Shown: positions 35,442-44,278, counted from the first letter of the stretch. The stretch is DNA of 64,000 nucleotides from Faecalibacterium prausnitzii (GCF_003324185.1 NZ_PXUP01000011.1:49712-113711), one strand, 5' to 3'. The notes: generated from the letters alone by a model not told the origin. Translations and numbers: made by a program.

Positions 35442-36830
35442 TCAGAAGTCGATCTCTTCCAGCCGCAGCAGCGCCAGAATGTAGATCTTGACAGCCTCCA
35501 GCAGCTTGTTGATGGGGGCAGCTTCGTTAGCGCCGTGCATCGGGCCGCCGAACTCCGGCAGCTTCACATCCTCATGCTCCGGGCCGAAGCTGACGGCATA
35601 GGGGAAGTGGCGGGCATAGGTGCCGCCGCCCATGGTGAAGGGGGTGGCGTTCTCTCCGGTCACCTCGTTGTAGGTGTCGATGCAGGCACGGATGGCGGGG
35701 CTGTCGGCCTCAATGTAGAAAGGCTCGGCAGCATCCACATCCTCCAGCTTTGCGCCCTCGCCCAGCGCAGCGGTGATTTGTGCGGTCAGCTTTTCGCCGT
35801 TGGTGCAGGTGGGGAAGCGGCTGTCGATGGTCTGCACCAGCTTGCCGTCCTCCATATAGATGCGGCCGCCGATGATGGTCAGCGGGCCGAAGGGGCCGTC
35901 GGCGCAGTCGATGCCAAGGCCGGTGCCTGCGGTGGAGCTGTGCAGCTTGCGCAGTGCCTCCAGATAAGCACGCTCGGCGTCGTTGCACAGGCCGTTGTCC
36001 AGCAGATAATCCGCCACCAGACCGATGGCGTTCACCGTGCCCTCCGGCATGGCGGCGTGGCCGGATTTGCCCCAGCCGCGCACCCGCACGCCGTCCCCTT
36101 CCGGTTCCAGCGTGATGTTGGGGGCGTTCTTCAGCTTGCGGATATCGGTCTTGACCAGTGCGCTGGCGCGGTCCGGCACCGCGTTGTTGGCAACACCGCC
36201 CTCAAACTCTGCAATGACGCCGTTGCACACCGGGCTGACGATCTTGCCGCCGAAGTGGCCCTTTTCGCCGTTGCACACCGGGAACTCCGCATCCGGGGTA
36301 AAGCAGAACACCGGGGCGGGATAGTTTTCCAGATAGTACTTCACATCGTTCATGTGGGTCTCCTCGTTGTCGCCCACAATGGCACGGATGGGGTAGCGCA
36401 GCTGGTAGCCCTGCTCCTTGAGGAACTTCAGCGCGTACAGGGTAACGATCATCGGGCCCTTATCGTCCGAGACACCGCGGCCCAGCAGCCAGCCGTCCTG
36501 AATGCGCATCTTAAAGGGGTCTGCCGTCCAGCCGTTGCCCACGGGCACAACGTCCACATGGCAGATGGTGGCCAGATATTTTTCCGGGTCCGCACCGGCC
36601 AGCTCGGCATAGCCGATGTAGTTTTCGCAGTTGCGGGTGGCAAAGCCCATGCCTGCTGCCAGCTCCAGCGTCTTGTCCAGTGCGGCCCGAGGGCCTGCGC
36701 CGAAGGGTGCGCCCTCCTCCGGGGTGCCCTCCACGCTGTCGATGGCGACCAGCGCTGCAATGTCCTGCAGCAGCTGCTCCTTGTTTTCCGCAATGTATGC
36801 GTCAATTTTCTGATTCAGTGCCTGATCCAT
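35442..36830 (-). CDS. pepV: PepV/Sapep-type metal-dependent dipeptidase
   Basis: M20-family exopeptidase that cleaves dipeptides in the cytoplasm. The 462 residues show the metal-binding motifs ICHVDVVPVG, LGRGVSDDKGP and VGDNEETHM, and the lid domain with KSGHAAMPEGTVNAI. Length matches PepV. The start at 36830 follows GGACGTT, a modest ribosome binding site. Confidence 0.92.
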   Translation of the reverse strand: MDQALNQKIDAYIAENKEQLLQDIAALVAIDSVEGTPEEGAPFGAGPRAALDKTLELAAGMGFATRNCENYIGYAELAGADPEKYLATICHVDVVPVGNGWTADPFKMRIQDGWLLGRGVSDDKGPMIVTLYALKFLKEQGYQLRYPIRAIVGDNEETHMNDVKYYLENYPAPVFCFTPDAEFPVCNGEKGHFGGKIVSPVCNGVIAEFEGGVANNAVPDRASALVKTDIRKLKNAPNITLEPEGDGVRVRGWGKSGHAAMPEGTVNAIGLVADYLLDNGLCNDAERAYLEALRKLHSSTAGTGLGIDCADGPFGPLTIIGGRIYMEDGKLVQTIDSRFPTCTNGEKLTAQITAALGEGAKLEDVDAAEPFYIEADSPAIRACIDTYNEVTGENATPFTMGGGTYARHFPYAVSFGPEHEDVKLPEFGGPMHGANEAAPINKLLEAVKIYILALLRLEEIDF

Positions 36831-36882
36831 GTTCTATAACGTCCTTTCTGACCGGGAGCAGATCCCGGTTTTCACAACTATT

Positions 36883-36888
36883 ATCCAG
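36883..36888 (-). promoter_or_regulatory. Extended -10 promoter of the dipeptidase unit
   Basis: TGT-TATACT on the minus strand, about 55 bases before the pepV start; the -35 is not clear. Confidence 0.4.
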
Positions 36889-36950
36889 TATAACACACTC
36901 CGGGCGGAAAAGCTACCGGCATTTTTCACGACAAAAGCGTCCGCGTTTTG

Positions 36951-37436
36951 TCAGCCTGCCGCAAACAGCCCGCTGAGCGCGCCCAGCAGCCCGGCGCTTG
37001 CCAAGCCCATGATGATGCCCGCCAGCAGTACACCGCCCATACAGGCGATCAATACATCCTTGAATTTCATATCCAGAATGGAGGCTGCCAGCGTGCCCGT
37101 CCACGCACCGGTGCCCGGCAGCGGGATGCCCACGAACAGCAGCAGCGCCACGGTCATGCCCTTGCCGGCCTTGGCCTCCAGTGCGCGGCCGCCCTTTTCG
37201 CCCTTGTTGATGCAAAAGCGGCAGATGGGGCCGATGAGGGGCTTGTGGTAGCCCCAGATGAGGAACTTGCGGGCGAACAGGTAGATGAAGGGCACCGGGA
37301 TCATGTTGCCCAGTACGCACAAAAGATAGGTGGGCAGCACCGGCAGCCCCATGCCCAGCCCGATGGGGATAGCTCCGCGCAGCTCAATGATGGGCACCAT
37401 GGAGATAAGGAAGATCAGAAGATAATTTTTCAGCAT
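36951..37436 (-). CDS. Small multidrug export family membrane protein (COG2426)
   Basis: The 161-residue protein has four to five hydrophobic segments and the family motif PIIELRGAIPIGLGMGLP near the N-terminus, plus GIPLPGTGAWTGTLAA. The export label is a family name with little experimental support. It lies 15 bases upstream of the exonuclease gene's stop and is codirectional with it. Confidence 0.85.
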   Translation of the reverse strand: MLKNYLLIFLISMVPIIELRGAIPIGLGMGLPVLPTYLLCVLGNMIPVPFIYLFARKFLIWGYHKPLIGPICRFCINKGEKGGRALEAKAGKGMTVALLLFVGIPLPGTGAWTGTLAASILDMKFKDVLIACMGGVLLAGIIMGLASAGLLGALSGLFAAG

Positions 37437-37451
37437 TGGCTTCTCCTTATA

Positions 37452-38204
37452 TTACAGGTCGATCTGCAGCTCCACCGGGCAATGGTCGGAGCCGAAGATC
37501 TCGTTGTGGATCTCGGCGGCGCGGATGCGGTCTGCAATGCGCCGGGAAACGATAAAATAGTCGATGCGCCAGCCCGCGTTCTTTTCCCGCGCGTGGAAGC
37601 GGTAGCTCCACCAGCTGTACTTCACCTCGTCCGGGTGCACCACCCGGAAGCTGTCCGCAAAACCCGCCGCCAGCAGCTCGGTCATTTTGGCGCGCTCCTG
37701 ATCGGTAAAGCCTGCGCTCATGCGGTTGGTCTTGGCGTTTTTGATATCCATCTCGGTGTGCGCCACGTTCAGATCGCCGCACAGGATCACCGGCTTTTTT
37801 GCGTCCAGTGCCAGCAGGTACGCCCGGAAGGCGTCCTCCCACTCCATGCGGTAGTCCAGCCGCTTCAGCCCGTCCTGACTGTTGGGGGTGTAGCAGTTTA
37901 CCAGATAAAAGCCGGGGTATTCCAGCGTCAGCACCCGTCCCTCGTGGTCGTGCTGTTCCAGCCCGATGCCGGTGGTCACTGCCAGCGGTGCCGTTTTGCA
38001 CCAGCAGGCTGTGCCGGAATAGCCCTTTTTCTCGGCAGAGTAGGTATATTCGGTGTAGCCCTCCGGCGCAAAATCTGCCTGTCCCGGCTGCATCTTGGTC
38101 TCCTGCACCGAGAAGATGTCCGCGTCCAGCGCGGCAAAACTCTCGGCAAAGCCGTGGGTCAGGCAGGCGCGCAGGCCGTTCACGTTCCAGCTGATCAGTT
38201 TCAT
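37452..38204 (-). CDS. xth: Exodeoxyribonuclease III
   Basis: Apurinic/apyrimidinic endonuclease and 3' exonuclease for base excision repair. The 250 residues contain SWNVNGLRACL, the metal-binding QETKMQP, LCGDLNVAHTE and the C-terminal SDHCPVEL with catalytic Asp-His. I start at 38204, five bases after AAGGAG; the longer frame runs into the MATE gene. Confidence 0.95.
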   Translation of the reverse strand: MKLISWNVNGLRACLTHGFAESFAALDADIFSVQETKMQPGQADFAPEGYTEYTYSAEKKGYSGTACWCKTAPLAVTTGIGLEQHDHEGRVLTLEYPGFYLVNCYTPNSQDGLKRLDYRMEWEDAFRAYLLALDAKKPVILCGDLNVAHTEMDIKNAKTNRMSAGFTDQERAKMTELLAAGFADSFRVVHPDEVKYSWWSYRFHAREKNAGWRIDYFIVSRRIADRIRAAEIHNEIFGSDHCPVELQIDL

Positions 38205-38220
38205 GCTTTTCTCCTTATTG

Positions 38221-39597
38221 TTATGCCTGATATTTTGTTTTCCATGCGCCGCTGCGGAAGCGCAGCACAAAGCAGGTCACGCGGCAGGTCCAGTCGATGA
38301 CCATAGCCACCCACACACCCACAGCGCCCCAGCCCATGCGGACGCACAGCAGATAGCTGAAGCCCAGCCGCCAGCATGCCATGCTGAGGATGGACACCAC
38401 CATGGTAAATTTTACGTCGTTGGCCGCGCGCAGGGCGTTGGGCAGCACGAAGGACAGCGGCCAGAAGATAATGGCGCAGCCCGCATGGATGGTGACCAGC
38501 GTAATAGCCAGCTCCATGGTCTCGCCGGAAAGGGCGTAGATGCCCACCAACTGCCGGAGGAACAGCAGGATCGCGCCGTTGGAAAGCCCCATCGTAATGT
38601 AAGCCCACAGCAGCAGCTTGCGGGTGTAGTAAACGGTCTGTTCGTGGTCGCCGGCACCGATGCAGCGCCCCACCACCGTGATCATGGCCAGACTGATGGC
38701 CTTGCCCGGGATGACACCCATGCCGTCCAGATTGTTGGCCACCGCGTTGGCCGCGATCTGCACCGTGCCGAAGGTGGAGATCATGCTCACCACCAGAATG
38801 CGCCCGGCCTCGAACAGGCTGTTTTCAAAGGCCGAGGGGATACCGATCCCCAGAATGCGCTTTGCCATGCCGCCGTCCAGCCGCAGGGTCTTGGGCACGG
38901 TAAGCACCGCATCCTCCCGGTAGCACTTGCGCAGGATCAGCGCCGCAGCCACCACGCGGGATACCACGCTGGGCCATGCTACGCCGTCCACGCCCATTTT
39001 GAAGCCGAAGATGCACACCGCGTTGCCCACGATGTTGATGATGTTCATCAGAAAGCTGATCTGCATGGAGATCTTGGAGTTGCCGATGCTGCGGAACAGT
39101 GCCGCACCGCCGTTGTACAGCGCCAGAAACGGGTAGCTGAGGGCGATGATCTGCAAATACTTCACGCCCGCGTCCAGCACGTCGGTATCAATAGAGCCGT
39201 AGAACAGCCGGATCATAGGGCGGGCCAGCACAAAGCATACCACGCCGATCACCACACCGGACAAGCCGCTGAGCAGCAGCAGCTGACCGGCGCTTTTGTC
39301 GGCATTCCCGCGCTCTTTTGCGCCCAGATACTGGCTTACCACCACCGCGCCGCCGGTAGCCAGCGCCGCAAACAGCACGATGATAAGGTTATTGATCATA
39401 TCCACCAGACTGACGCCGGAGATAGCCGCCTCGCCGCAGCGGGACACCATCATGGTGTCGGCCATACCCACCGTCACTTCCAGCAGCTGCTCCACCAGCA
39501 GCGGAATGGCCAGTACCAGCAGTTCCTTCTGGCTGAACAGCGGCTCCCGCCCACCGGTCAGTCTGCTTTTTTCATTGCCATGCAGTAGCTTTGTCAT
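38221..39597 (-). CDS. MATE family efflux transporter
   Basis: The 458 residues form about twelve hydrophobic segments with the two-fold MATE arrangement; the N-terminal half carries LLVEQLLEVTVGMADTMMV. Members export drugs or metabolites by Na+ or H+ antiport; the substrate is unknown. I choose the start at 39597 with GGGGAG upstream, because the longer frame crosses a good promoter. It lies 16 bases before the exonuclease III gene. Confidence 0.92.
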   Translation of the reverse strand: MTKLLHGNEKSRLTGGREPLFSQKELLVLAIPLLVEQLLEVTVGMADTMMVSRCGEAAISGVSLVDMINNLIIVLFAALATGGAVVVSQYLGAKERGNADKSAGQLLLLSGLSGVVIGVVCFVLARPMIRLFYGSIDTDVLDAGVKYLQIIALSYPFLALYNGGAALFRSIGNSKISMQISFLMNIINIVGNAVCIFGFKMGVDGVAWPSVVSRVVAAALILRKCYREDAVLTVPKTLRLDGGMAKRILGIGIPSAFENSLFEAGRILVVSMISTFGTVQIAANAVANNLDGMGVIPGKAISLAMITVVGRCIGAGDHEQTVYYTRKLLLWAYITMGLSNGAILLFLRQLVGIYALSGETMELAITLVTIHAGCAIIFWPLSFVLPNALRAANDVKFTMVVSILSMACWRLGFSYLLCVRMGWGAVGVWVAMVIDWTCRVTCFVLRFRSGAWKTKYQA

Positions 39598-39685
39598 CCG
39601 TTTCTCCCCTCCCGGCGCCGGGTGCTTTTCCGATACGCCCCCGCTGTCCGGCGCGTGCATTCTTCCGGTTGCAGCAGATGTGTCC

Positions 39686-39714
39686 ATCTTAACACACCAC
39701 CGGCTGCTTGTAAA
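39686..39714 (-). promoter_or_regulatory. Promoter of the MATE transporter gene
   Basis: Minus-strand -35 TTTACA (39709-39714), 17-base spacer and -10 TAAGAT (39686-39691). Confidence 0.65.
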
Positions 39715-39924
39715 GCGGTGCAGGCTACATCCCGCGAAAATCAGTTTTCCAAGCCCATCTCCCATTGCCTGCCGGTTTTATAAAGGTGTCCCTGTGCGGT
39801 TTTCCGACTGCCATTCCGTTTTATGCTTGTTCGTCAGTTTGCCGGGAACTTTCCATAAAATTTGTGCGTTTCTACAAAAATGCGATTTCCCGCGTATTTT
39901 TGGGGAGAAATTTTAAAAAACCTC
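39715..39924. other. Intergenic sequence without recognised feature
   Basis: Between the MATE promoter and the candidate small RNA promoter; AT-rich toward the right end. Short open frames here lack ribosome binding sites and similarity. Confidence 0.5.
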
Positions 39925-39953
39925 TTGCAATTTCTATTCCAAAGTGGTATGTT
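39925..39953 (+). promoter_or_regulatory. Promoter of a candidate small RNA
   Basis: -35 TTGCAA (39925-39930), 17-base spacer and -10 TATGTT (39948-39953), with no coding gene before the terminator at 40095-40136. Confidence 0.55.
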
Positions 39954-39958
39954 GTATC

Positions 39959-40136
39959 CAACAAAAGCGAAGCTTGGATACATCTTCTCTTTGGAGCGGC
40001 AAGTTCGGCTCCGTATGCGCCTTTGTTTTTACCTTGCTATTTTCTTCATTTACCTTCTTATCATTTACCCTGCCTGTCCCGCAAGGGACGAGAAAAGCGA
40101 TGACCCACCTGCACGGGTCGTCGCTTTTTCTTTTGC
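39959..40136 (+). ncRNA. Candidate small RNA
   Basis: A promoter-to-terminator unit of about 175 bases in an 815-base gap. It carries a GTATCCAA/TTGGATAC stem at 39954-39981, a GGAGC/GGCTCC stem near 39994-40013, a pyrimidine-rich single-stranded stretch with repeated TTTACC, a GTCCC-GCAA-GGGAC hairpin near 40077-40090, and a terminal hairpin. No open frame with a ribosome binding site fits. I do not recognise the family. It sits directly before the iron-type operator and redox operon. Confidence 0.4.
40095..40136 (+). terminator. Terminator of the candidate small RNA
   Basis: AAAGCGATGACCC pairs with GGGTCGTCGCTTT around a 7-base loop and is followed by TTCTTTTG. Confidence 0.8.
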
Positions 40137-40250
40137 CCGCAGAGGGCAGAGTACAAGCCGCCAAAGCACTGCTCTACAGATGACGTGCCGCAGCTGCTTT
40201 TCCCTGTCCCGCCCCAAAAAGTTTGTTTGAATAAACATCCCTGCTTTTTC

Positions 40251-40279
40251 TTGACATCCCTTTGTATGCGTGTTATCTT
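40251..40279 (+). promoter_or_regulatory. Promoter of the Tp47-like/FMN-binding operon
   Basis: Consensus -35 TTGACA (40251-40256), 17-base spacer and -10 TATCTT (40274-40279). A TTAG-N6-CTAA repeat lies just downstream, over the expected transcription start. Confidence 0.8.
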
Positions 40280-40291
40280 AATTTCCGTCAA

Positions 40292-40305
40292 TTAGCTTAC
40301 CCTAA
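40292..40305. promoter_or_regulatory. TTAG-N6-CTAA operator 1
   Basis: Inverted repeat TTAGCTTACCCTAA placed 13 bases after the -10 box, a repressing position. It resembles the core of DtxR/IdeR-type sites. Confidence 0.55.
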
Positions 40306-40350
40306 CCATCTGAGGGGCTTTGCCCCGCAGGTTTTTCTTTGCGCGCAATG

Positions 40351-40364
40351 TTAGGTAATGCTAA
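40351..40364. promoter_or_regulatory. TTAG-N6-CTAA operator 2
   Basis: TTAGGTAATGCTAA, same spacing as operator 1, 59 bases downstream in the leader. The right end of the window block carries a third, TTAGGTAGTATTAA at 46935-46948. Confidence 0.55.
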
Positions 40365-40412
40365 CTACATGATTCCTATTCCCTGCCAGTGTGATGAAAG
40401 GAGCATTTTTTC

Positions 40413-41729
40413 ATGAGAACAAAGAAATTTCTTTCCCTGCTGCTGTCGGCGGCTATGGCGTTCAGCCTGCTGACCGCTACCGCCTTTGCAGCAGCCCCTG
40501 CCGAGGAGGAAAACAGCTTTTTCGATTTTCTGCTGGGCAAGAAGTACACCTATCTTTATGCTGCCCTGACTTGGGACGAGTATTGGGCAAACGAGAAGGT
40601 CTACGCCGCCGGCAGCACTGCCGCCTCTGCGCAGCTGGACAGCCACGAAGAGCAGGACCTTGGCGCATTTGACGCGGTCTCCCGCGCAACCGTCAACCAC
40701 GGTCTGCACCGCGGCAGCTTCCAGAGCACTGCCGTGATCTACGCCAAGGACGGCAGCAGCTACACCGTTTCCCACTGGTCGGACGATGGCAAGACCATCT
40801 ATCTGGCCGATGGCACCACCGTGGGCTGGAACCGCGGCACCATTACCAAGGCCGATGGCTCCACCGTGCAGATGGAGCACTACGAGGTGCTGGGCACCAA
40901 GTATGTGCCGGTGCGCGTAGCCACCAGCGACCTTGCAGATTTCTGCTCCAAGTACACCGTGGTGGAAAACGGCGGCCAGCTGGTGGGCGGCTACTCTGAA
41001 AAGAACCTGACCGCCTACACCCTGACGGCTGCGGTGGACAAAAACACCAACGGCCTGAAGTACGCAACCAAGAGCGGCGACGGCTACACCTTCTCTGCCG
41101 CGCACACCGGCTCCGGCTCCGGCGTGGCAGAAGTCGCCCAGAAGGCTGCCGAGGGCCTTACCGTGAATCTGCGCAGCGGCAGCGATGTGGGCAGCTTTGG
41201 CGAGTTTATCCGTGTGGACCTGAACGGCAACTACGGCGAGCTGGGCTCCCGGATGCAGTCTGTGGTGTGGACCTACTACGGCAACGACAGCACCTACACC
41301 CACGCCAAGGCCTCCTACGGCACCAAGTTTGCAGCCGACAACTGGATGCACAAGTCCATGGGCATCCAGCTGGGTCTGAGCGACTCCGCCCGCTGCCAGC
41401 TGCCGGAGGGCACTGACGGCACCGGCTACTGGACCATCACCATCCGCGCACTGGGCTACGCCGATACGGTGGTCAAGTTCCAGACCACTGCCGAGAACCT
41501 TGCCAAGCACGAGCTGGCAAGCGATGCCGACCGCGCCGCCCTGCAGGCTGTGGTCGCCGAATCACAGAGCAAGGCAAAGGCCGCTTACACCGCCGACAGC
41601 TATGCCAATCTGGAGACCGAGCTGGCCGAGAGCGTGGAACTGCTGAGCCGCGAGACCCTGTATAAGGCCGCTGCACTGGAGCAGGTGACCCACCTGACCG
41701 ATGCCGTGCAGAACCTGAAAGCTGCCTGA
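40413..41729 (+). CDS. Secreted Tp47-like protein
   Basis: The 438 residues begin with a clear signal peptide (MRTKKFLSLLLSAAMAFSLL ... AFA) cut after about residue 25. The body has segments such as TYLYAALTWDEYWANE, FDAVSRATVNHGLHRG and LGTKYVPVRV, which I associate with the Treponema Tp47 lipoprotein family; this is from memory of the family. The last 80 residues are helical (SKAKAAYTADSYANLETEL), like a FIVAR-type wall module. It has no lipobox and no membrane anchor. It leads the redox operon and is separated from the next gene by a terminator-like hairpin, so it may be made in excess. A role in metal or flavin handling is inference. Confidence 0.65.
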   Translation: MRTKKFLSLLLSAAMAFSLLTATAFAAAPAEEENSFFDFLLGKKYTYLYAALTWDEYWANEKVYAAGSTAASAQLDSHEEQDLGAFDAVSRATVNHGLHRGSFQSTAVIYAKDGSSYTVSHWSDDGKTIYLADGTTVGWNRGTITKADGSTVQMEHYEVLGTKYVPVRVATSDLADFCSKYTVVENGGQLVGGYSEKNLTAYTLTAAVDKNTNGLKYATKSGDGYTFSAAHTGSGSGVAEVAQKAAEGLTVNLRSGSDVGSFGEFIRVDLNGNYGELGSRMQSVVWTYYGNDSTYTHAKASYGTKFAADNWMHKSMGIQLGLSDSARCQLPEGTDGTGYWTITIRALGYADTVVKFQTTAENLAKHELASDADRAALQAVVAESQSKAKAAYTADSYANLETELAESVELLSRETLYKAAALEQVTHLTDAVQNLKAA

Positions 41730-41751
41730 TCCGGCAAAAACAGAACACCCA

Positions 41752-41790
41752 AAAAGCAAGGTCGCTTTATGCAGGCGGCCTTGCTTTTCC
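41752..41790 (+). terminator. Intra-operon attenuating hairpin
   Basis: AAAAGCAAGG...CCTTGCTTTT with an inner CGC/GCG pair, followed by CC rather than a pure T-run. It lies between the Tp47-like and FMN-binding genes and probably gives partial termination. Confidence 0.6.
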
Positions 41791-41808
41791 GTGTCAGGAG
41801 GAGTTGGA

Positions 41809-42912
41809 ATGAACAAAAAACGATGCAACACACTGCTCCCACTGGTGCAGTTGCTCCCGGCAGTGGCGGCAGCGGCAGCGGTGCTTTTTGCCCTGCCCCG
41901 CACCGCGCCGGTGCTGGCTGCCGTACCGGAAAGGCTGGCAGTGGTGATGGAGCAGCCGGTGGAAGCCGCTTCCGTTGAAGCGGAGGAAGAAGCCCTGCCC
42001 AAGTTGCCCTATGCCGATGGCGTTTATGTTGGCTCTTCCCGGGGCTACGGCGGTGCCGTCCGGGTGCAGGTCACCATGGAAAACGGCAGCATCACGGAGG
42101 TGGAGATTCTGGACGCTTCCCACGAGACAAAGCAGTTTCTGCGGCGCGCCAAGCGGCTTCTGACCACCGTAGTGGATGCCCAGAGCTGGGAGGTGGATGC
42201 CGTTTCCGAAGCCACCTACACCAGCCGGGGCATTCTGGGCGCGGTGCAGAACGCCCTGACCGGCGAGGTGGTGAATAATCCCCTGCCGCCGCAGCCGAAG
42301 CCTGCCGCACCGCTGGTGGTGGAGGAATTTACAGCACCCTCCACCTACCTTGACGGCATCTACACCGCCGAAGCCATAGGCTATGAGGGCAAAATTACGG
42401 TACAGGTCACGGTGGCAGAGGATAAGATCACCGATATCACGGTTTTGAGGGCTGAGGATGAGGAAGAATATCTCTCCCGGGCAAAGCGGGTCATCCCCGC
42501 CATTCTGGAGGGGCAAAGCCCCAATGTGGATGCCGTTTCCGGTGCGACCTACTCCTCCAGCGGCATCCTGAACGCCGTCAAGCTGGCGCTGGCAAAGGCA
42601 GCGGTTGCCCCGGCAGAGGAAGCCGACCCGAAGCAGGCAGCCTCGGAAGAAGTGGTGGAAGAAGCCGCGCCGTCCGAAGCAGCAGAACCCGAGGAAACGC
42701 CGGTCACTGCGCCCACCGTGGAGGTGGTGCAGCCGGAGGAAAAGAGCGCTGTTTCCGCGTGGTTCAAGGAAGTGTGGCAGCAGCTTTTCCCGGCAGAAAC
42801 ACCGGACGATTCTGAACCGGAACCGGCATCTTCTGCGGAGGTGCTGCCGGCATCCGAGGCGGCGCTGCCGCCGGAAGAAACCGAACCTGAAACGGAAGGA
42901 GCAGCGGAATGA
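41809..42912 (+). CDS. Exported protein with two FMN-binding domains
   Basis: The 367 residues have an N-terminal membrane or signal segment (LLPAVAAAAAVLFALP), two FMN_bind domains (about residues 66-150 and 178-262), and a long acidic Glu/Pro/Ala-rich tail. Flavin-attachment motifs are visible as DAVSEATYTSRG and DAVSGATYSSSG; in known members FMN is linked by phosphoester to the Thr after Ala by ApbE. The first has Glu in place of the usual Gly, so its flavinylation is less certain. No apbE lies in the window. The start at 41809 follows AGGAGGAG. Likely an extracytoplasmic electron carrier. Confidence 0.88.
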   Translation: MNKKRCNTLLPLVQLLPAVAAAAAVLFALPRTAPVLAAVPERLAVVMEQPVEAASVEAEEEALPKLPYADGVYVGSSRGYGGAVRVQVTMENGSITEVEILDASHETKQFLRRAKRLLTTVVDAQSWEVDAVSEATYTSRGILGAVQNALTGEVVNNPLPPQPKPAAPLVVEEFTAPSTYLDGIYTAEAIGYEGKITVQVTVAEDKITDITVLRAEDEEEYLSRAKRVIPAILEGQSPNVDAVSGATYSSSGILNAVKLALAKAAVAPAEEADPKQAASEEVVEEAAPSEAAEPEETPVTAPTVEVVQPEEKSAVSAWFKEVWQQLFPAETPDDSEPEPASSAEVLPASEAALPPEETEPETEGAAE

Positions 42913-43373
42913 AATACAAGAATTTTCTCCTCCGGGCGGTAAATCTGCTGCTGATTTTGGGGGTACTGTGGCAATACCAGCAGGTGGCGCTGGTCCGGGC
43001 TGCGGCGGTAAGCCAGCGCAAGCAGGAGATTGCTGAAGTGGAAGCCTACAACGCTTCCGTTTTGCAGGCGCAGAGCGCAGCGCAGGCAGAGCAGAGCCAG
43101 AGCGGCTACCGGGACGGCACCTACGAGGGCAGCGCCTTTGGTTTTGGCGATGTTATCCGGGTGTCGGTGACCATCCAAAGCGGAAAAATGACCGATATTG
43201 CGGTGCTGGATGCTTCCGGTGAGGATAAGCCCTACTATAAACAGGCGCTGCCTTTGCTGGACGAGATGCTGGCAGTGCAGTCTGCCGAGGTGGATACCGT
43301 TTCCGGCGCTACCCTTACGGCAGAAGGTCTCATCGGTGCAGTAGAGGACGCACTGGGAAAGGCGGCAGGATGA
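42909..43373 (+). CDS. Membrane-anchored FMN-binding protein
   Basis: The 154 residues have an N-terminal membrane segment (RAVNLLLILGVLWQY), a short helical stalk rich in Ala and Gln, and one FMN_bind domain with the attachment motif DTVSGATLTAEG. It overlaps the upstream gene by 4 bases and the downstream 4Fe-4S gene by 4 bases, so the three proteins are made together and probably form one electron-transfer chain across or outside the membrane. Confidence 0.88.
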   Translation: MKYKNFLLRAVNLLLILGVLWQYQQVALVRAAAVSQRKQEIAEVEAYNASVLQAQSAAQAEQSQSGYRDGTYEGSAFGFGDVIRVSVTIQSGKMTDIAVLDASGEDKPYYKQALPLLDEMLAVQSAEVDTVSGATLTAEGLIGAVEDALGKAAG

Positions 43374-44269
43374 TGGAAAAAATACAAGCAAAGCCTTTGA
43401 CGGCGGCGCAGCAGCGTCAGCGGGACAAAAAGCGCCGTACATGGCTGCGCGCCGGGGTGCAGCTGTTCTTCTTTGTGTCCATGCCGGGCGCATTCGTGGC
43501 CGGGTTTTCCGGGGTAAAGCAGCTCTTTCTGCACATCGGTGCAGGCGAGGTGCTCTCGGCGGACAGCTTCACGCTTTCCCTGCTGGGGCTGTGCGGCTTC
43601 ACGTTGCTGTTCGACCGGTTTTTCTGCGGATATGCCTGCGCCTTTGGCAGCTTGGGCGATGCCGTCTGGGCACTGTCCGGGCTTGTCCAGAAAAAGCTGT
43701 TCCACCGCAAAAAGCCGCTCCGTCTGCCGGAGCGGGCGGTACTTTGGGGACAGAAGGTCAAATATCTGCTGCTGGCAGGACTGGTGGCGCTGTATGTGAC
43801 CCGGCAGGAAAAGCTGCTGACCGGCGCAAGCCCGTGGGAGGTGTTTTCCCGCCTGACGGCACTGCGTCTGCCGCCGGAGGGCTTCGGCGTAGGCATCGCG
43901 CTGCTTGTGCTTATTTTGCTGGGCATGGCAGTGCAGCCCCGGTTCTTTTGTCAGTTCCTCTGCCCCATGGGTGCGGTGTTCGCCCTGCTGCCGGTGCTGC
44001 CCTTTGCACGGCTGCACCGGCAGAGCGAGGGTTGCATCCCGGGCTGCAATGCCTGCAAGCAGCAGTGCCCGGTGTGCCTGAAGCTGGAGGAAAGCAGCCT
44101 GCGCAGCGGGGAGTGCATCGCCTGTGAAGCCTGCGTGGGCACCTGCCCCAAGCAGAACATCCACCGGTGGGATTTGTCTCTTTGCAAGCACCGGTGGCTG
44201 CCGGTGCTTGCAAAGGCGCTGCTCTTCTTCCTGCTGGGCTGCTGGCTGGGCTTCTGCCGGTTTATCTGA
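43370..44269 (+). CDS. NapH/NosR-like membrane 4Fe-4S protein
   Basis: The 299-residue protein has four to five membrane segments, two CxxxC-type motifs at membrane edges (CGYACAFG and CQFLCPMG), and a C-terminal ferredoxin-like part with two cysteine clusters (CIPGCNACKQQCPVC and CIACEACVGTCPKQ). This arrangement matches NapH/NosR/CcoG-type proteins that move electrons from the cytoplasm to extracytoplasmic flavoproteins. Start codons at 43370 and 43373 are both possible. It is the last gene of the operon. Confidence 0.88.
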   Translation: MMEKIQAKPLTAAQQRQRDKKRRTWLRAGVQLFFFVSMPGAFVAGFSGVKQLFLHIGAGEVLSADSFTLSLLGLCGFTLLFDRFFCGYACAFGSLGDAVWALSGLVQKKLFHRKKPLRLPERAVLWGQKVKYLLLAGLVALYVTRQEKLLTGASPWEVFSRLTALRLPPEGFGVGIALLVLILLGMAVQPRFFCQFLCPMGAVFALLPVLPFARLHRQSEGCIPGCNACKQQCPVCLKLEESSLRSGECIACEACVGTCPKQNIHRWDLSLCKHRWLPVLAKALLFFLLGCWLGFCRFI

Positions 44270-44278
44270 AATAAAAAG

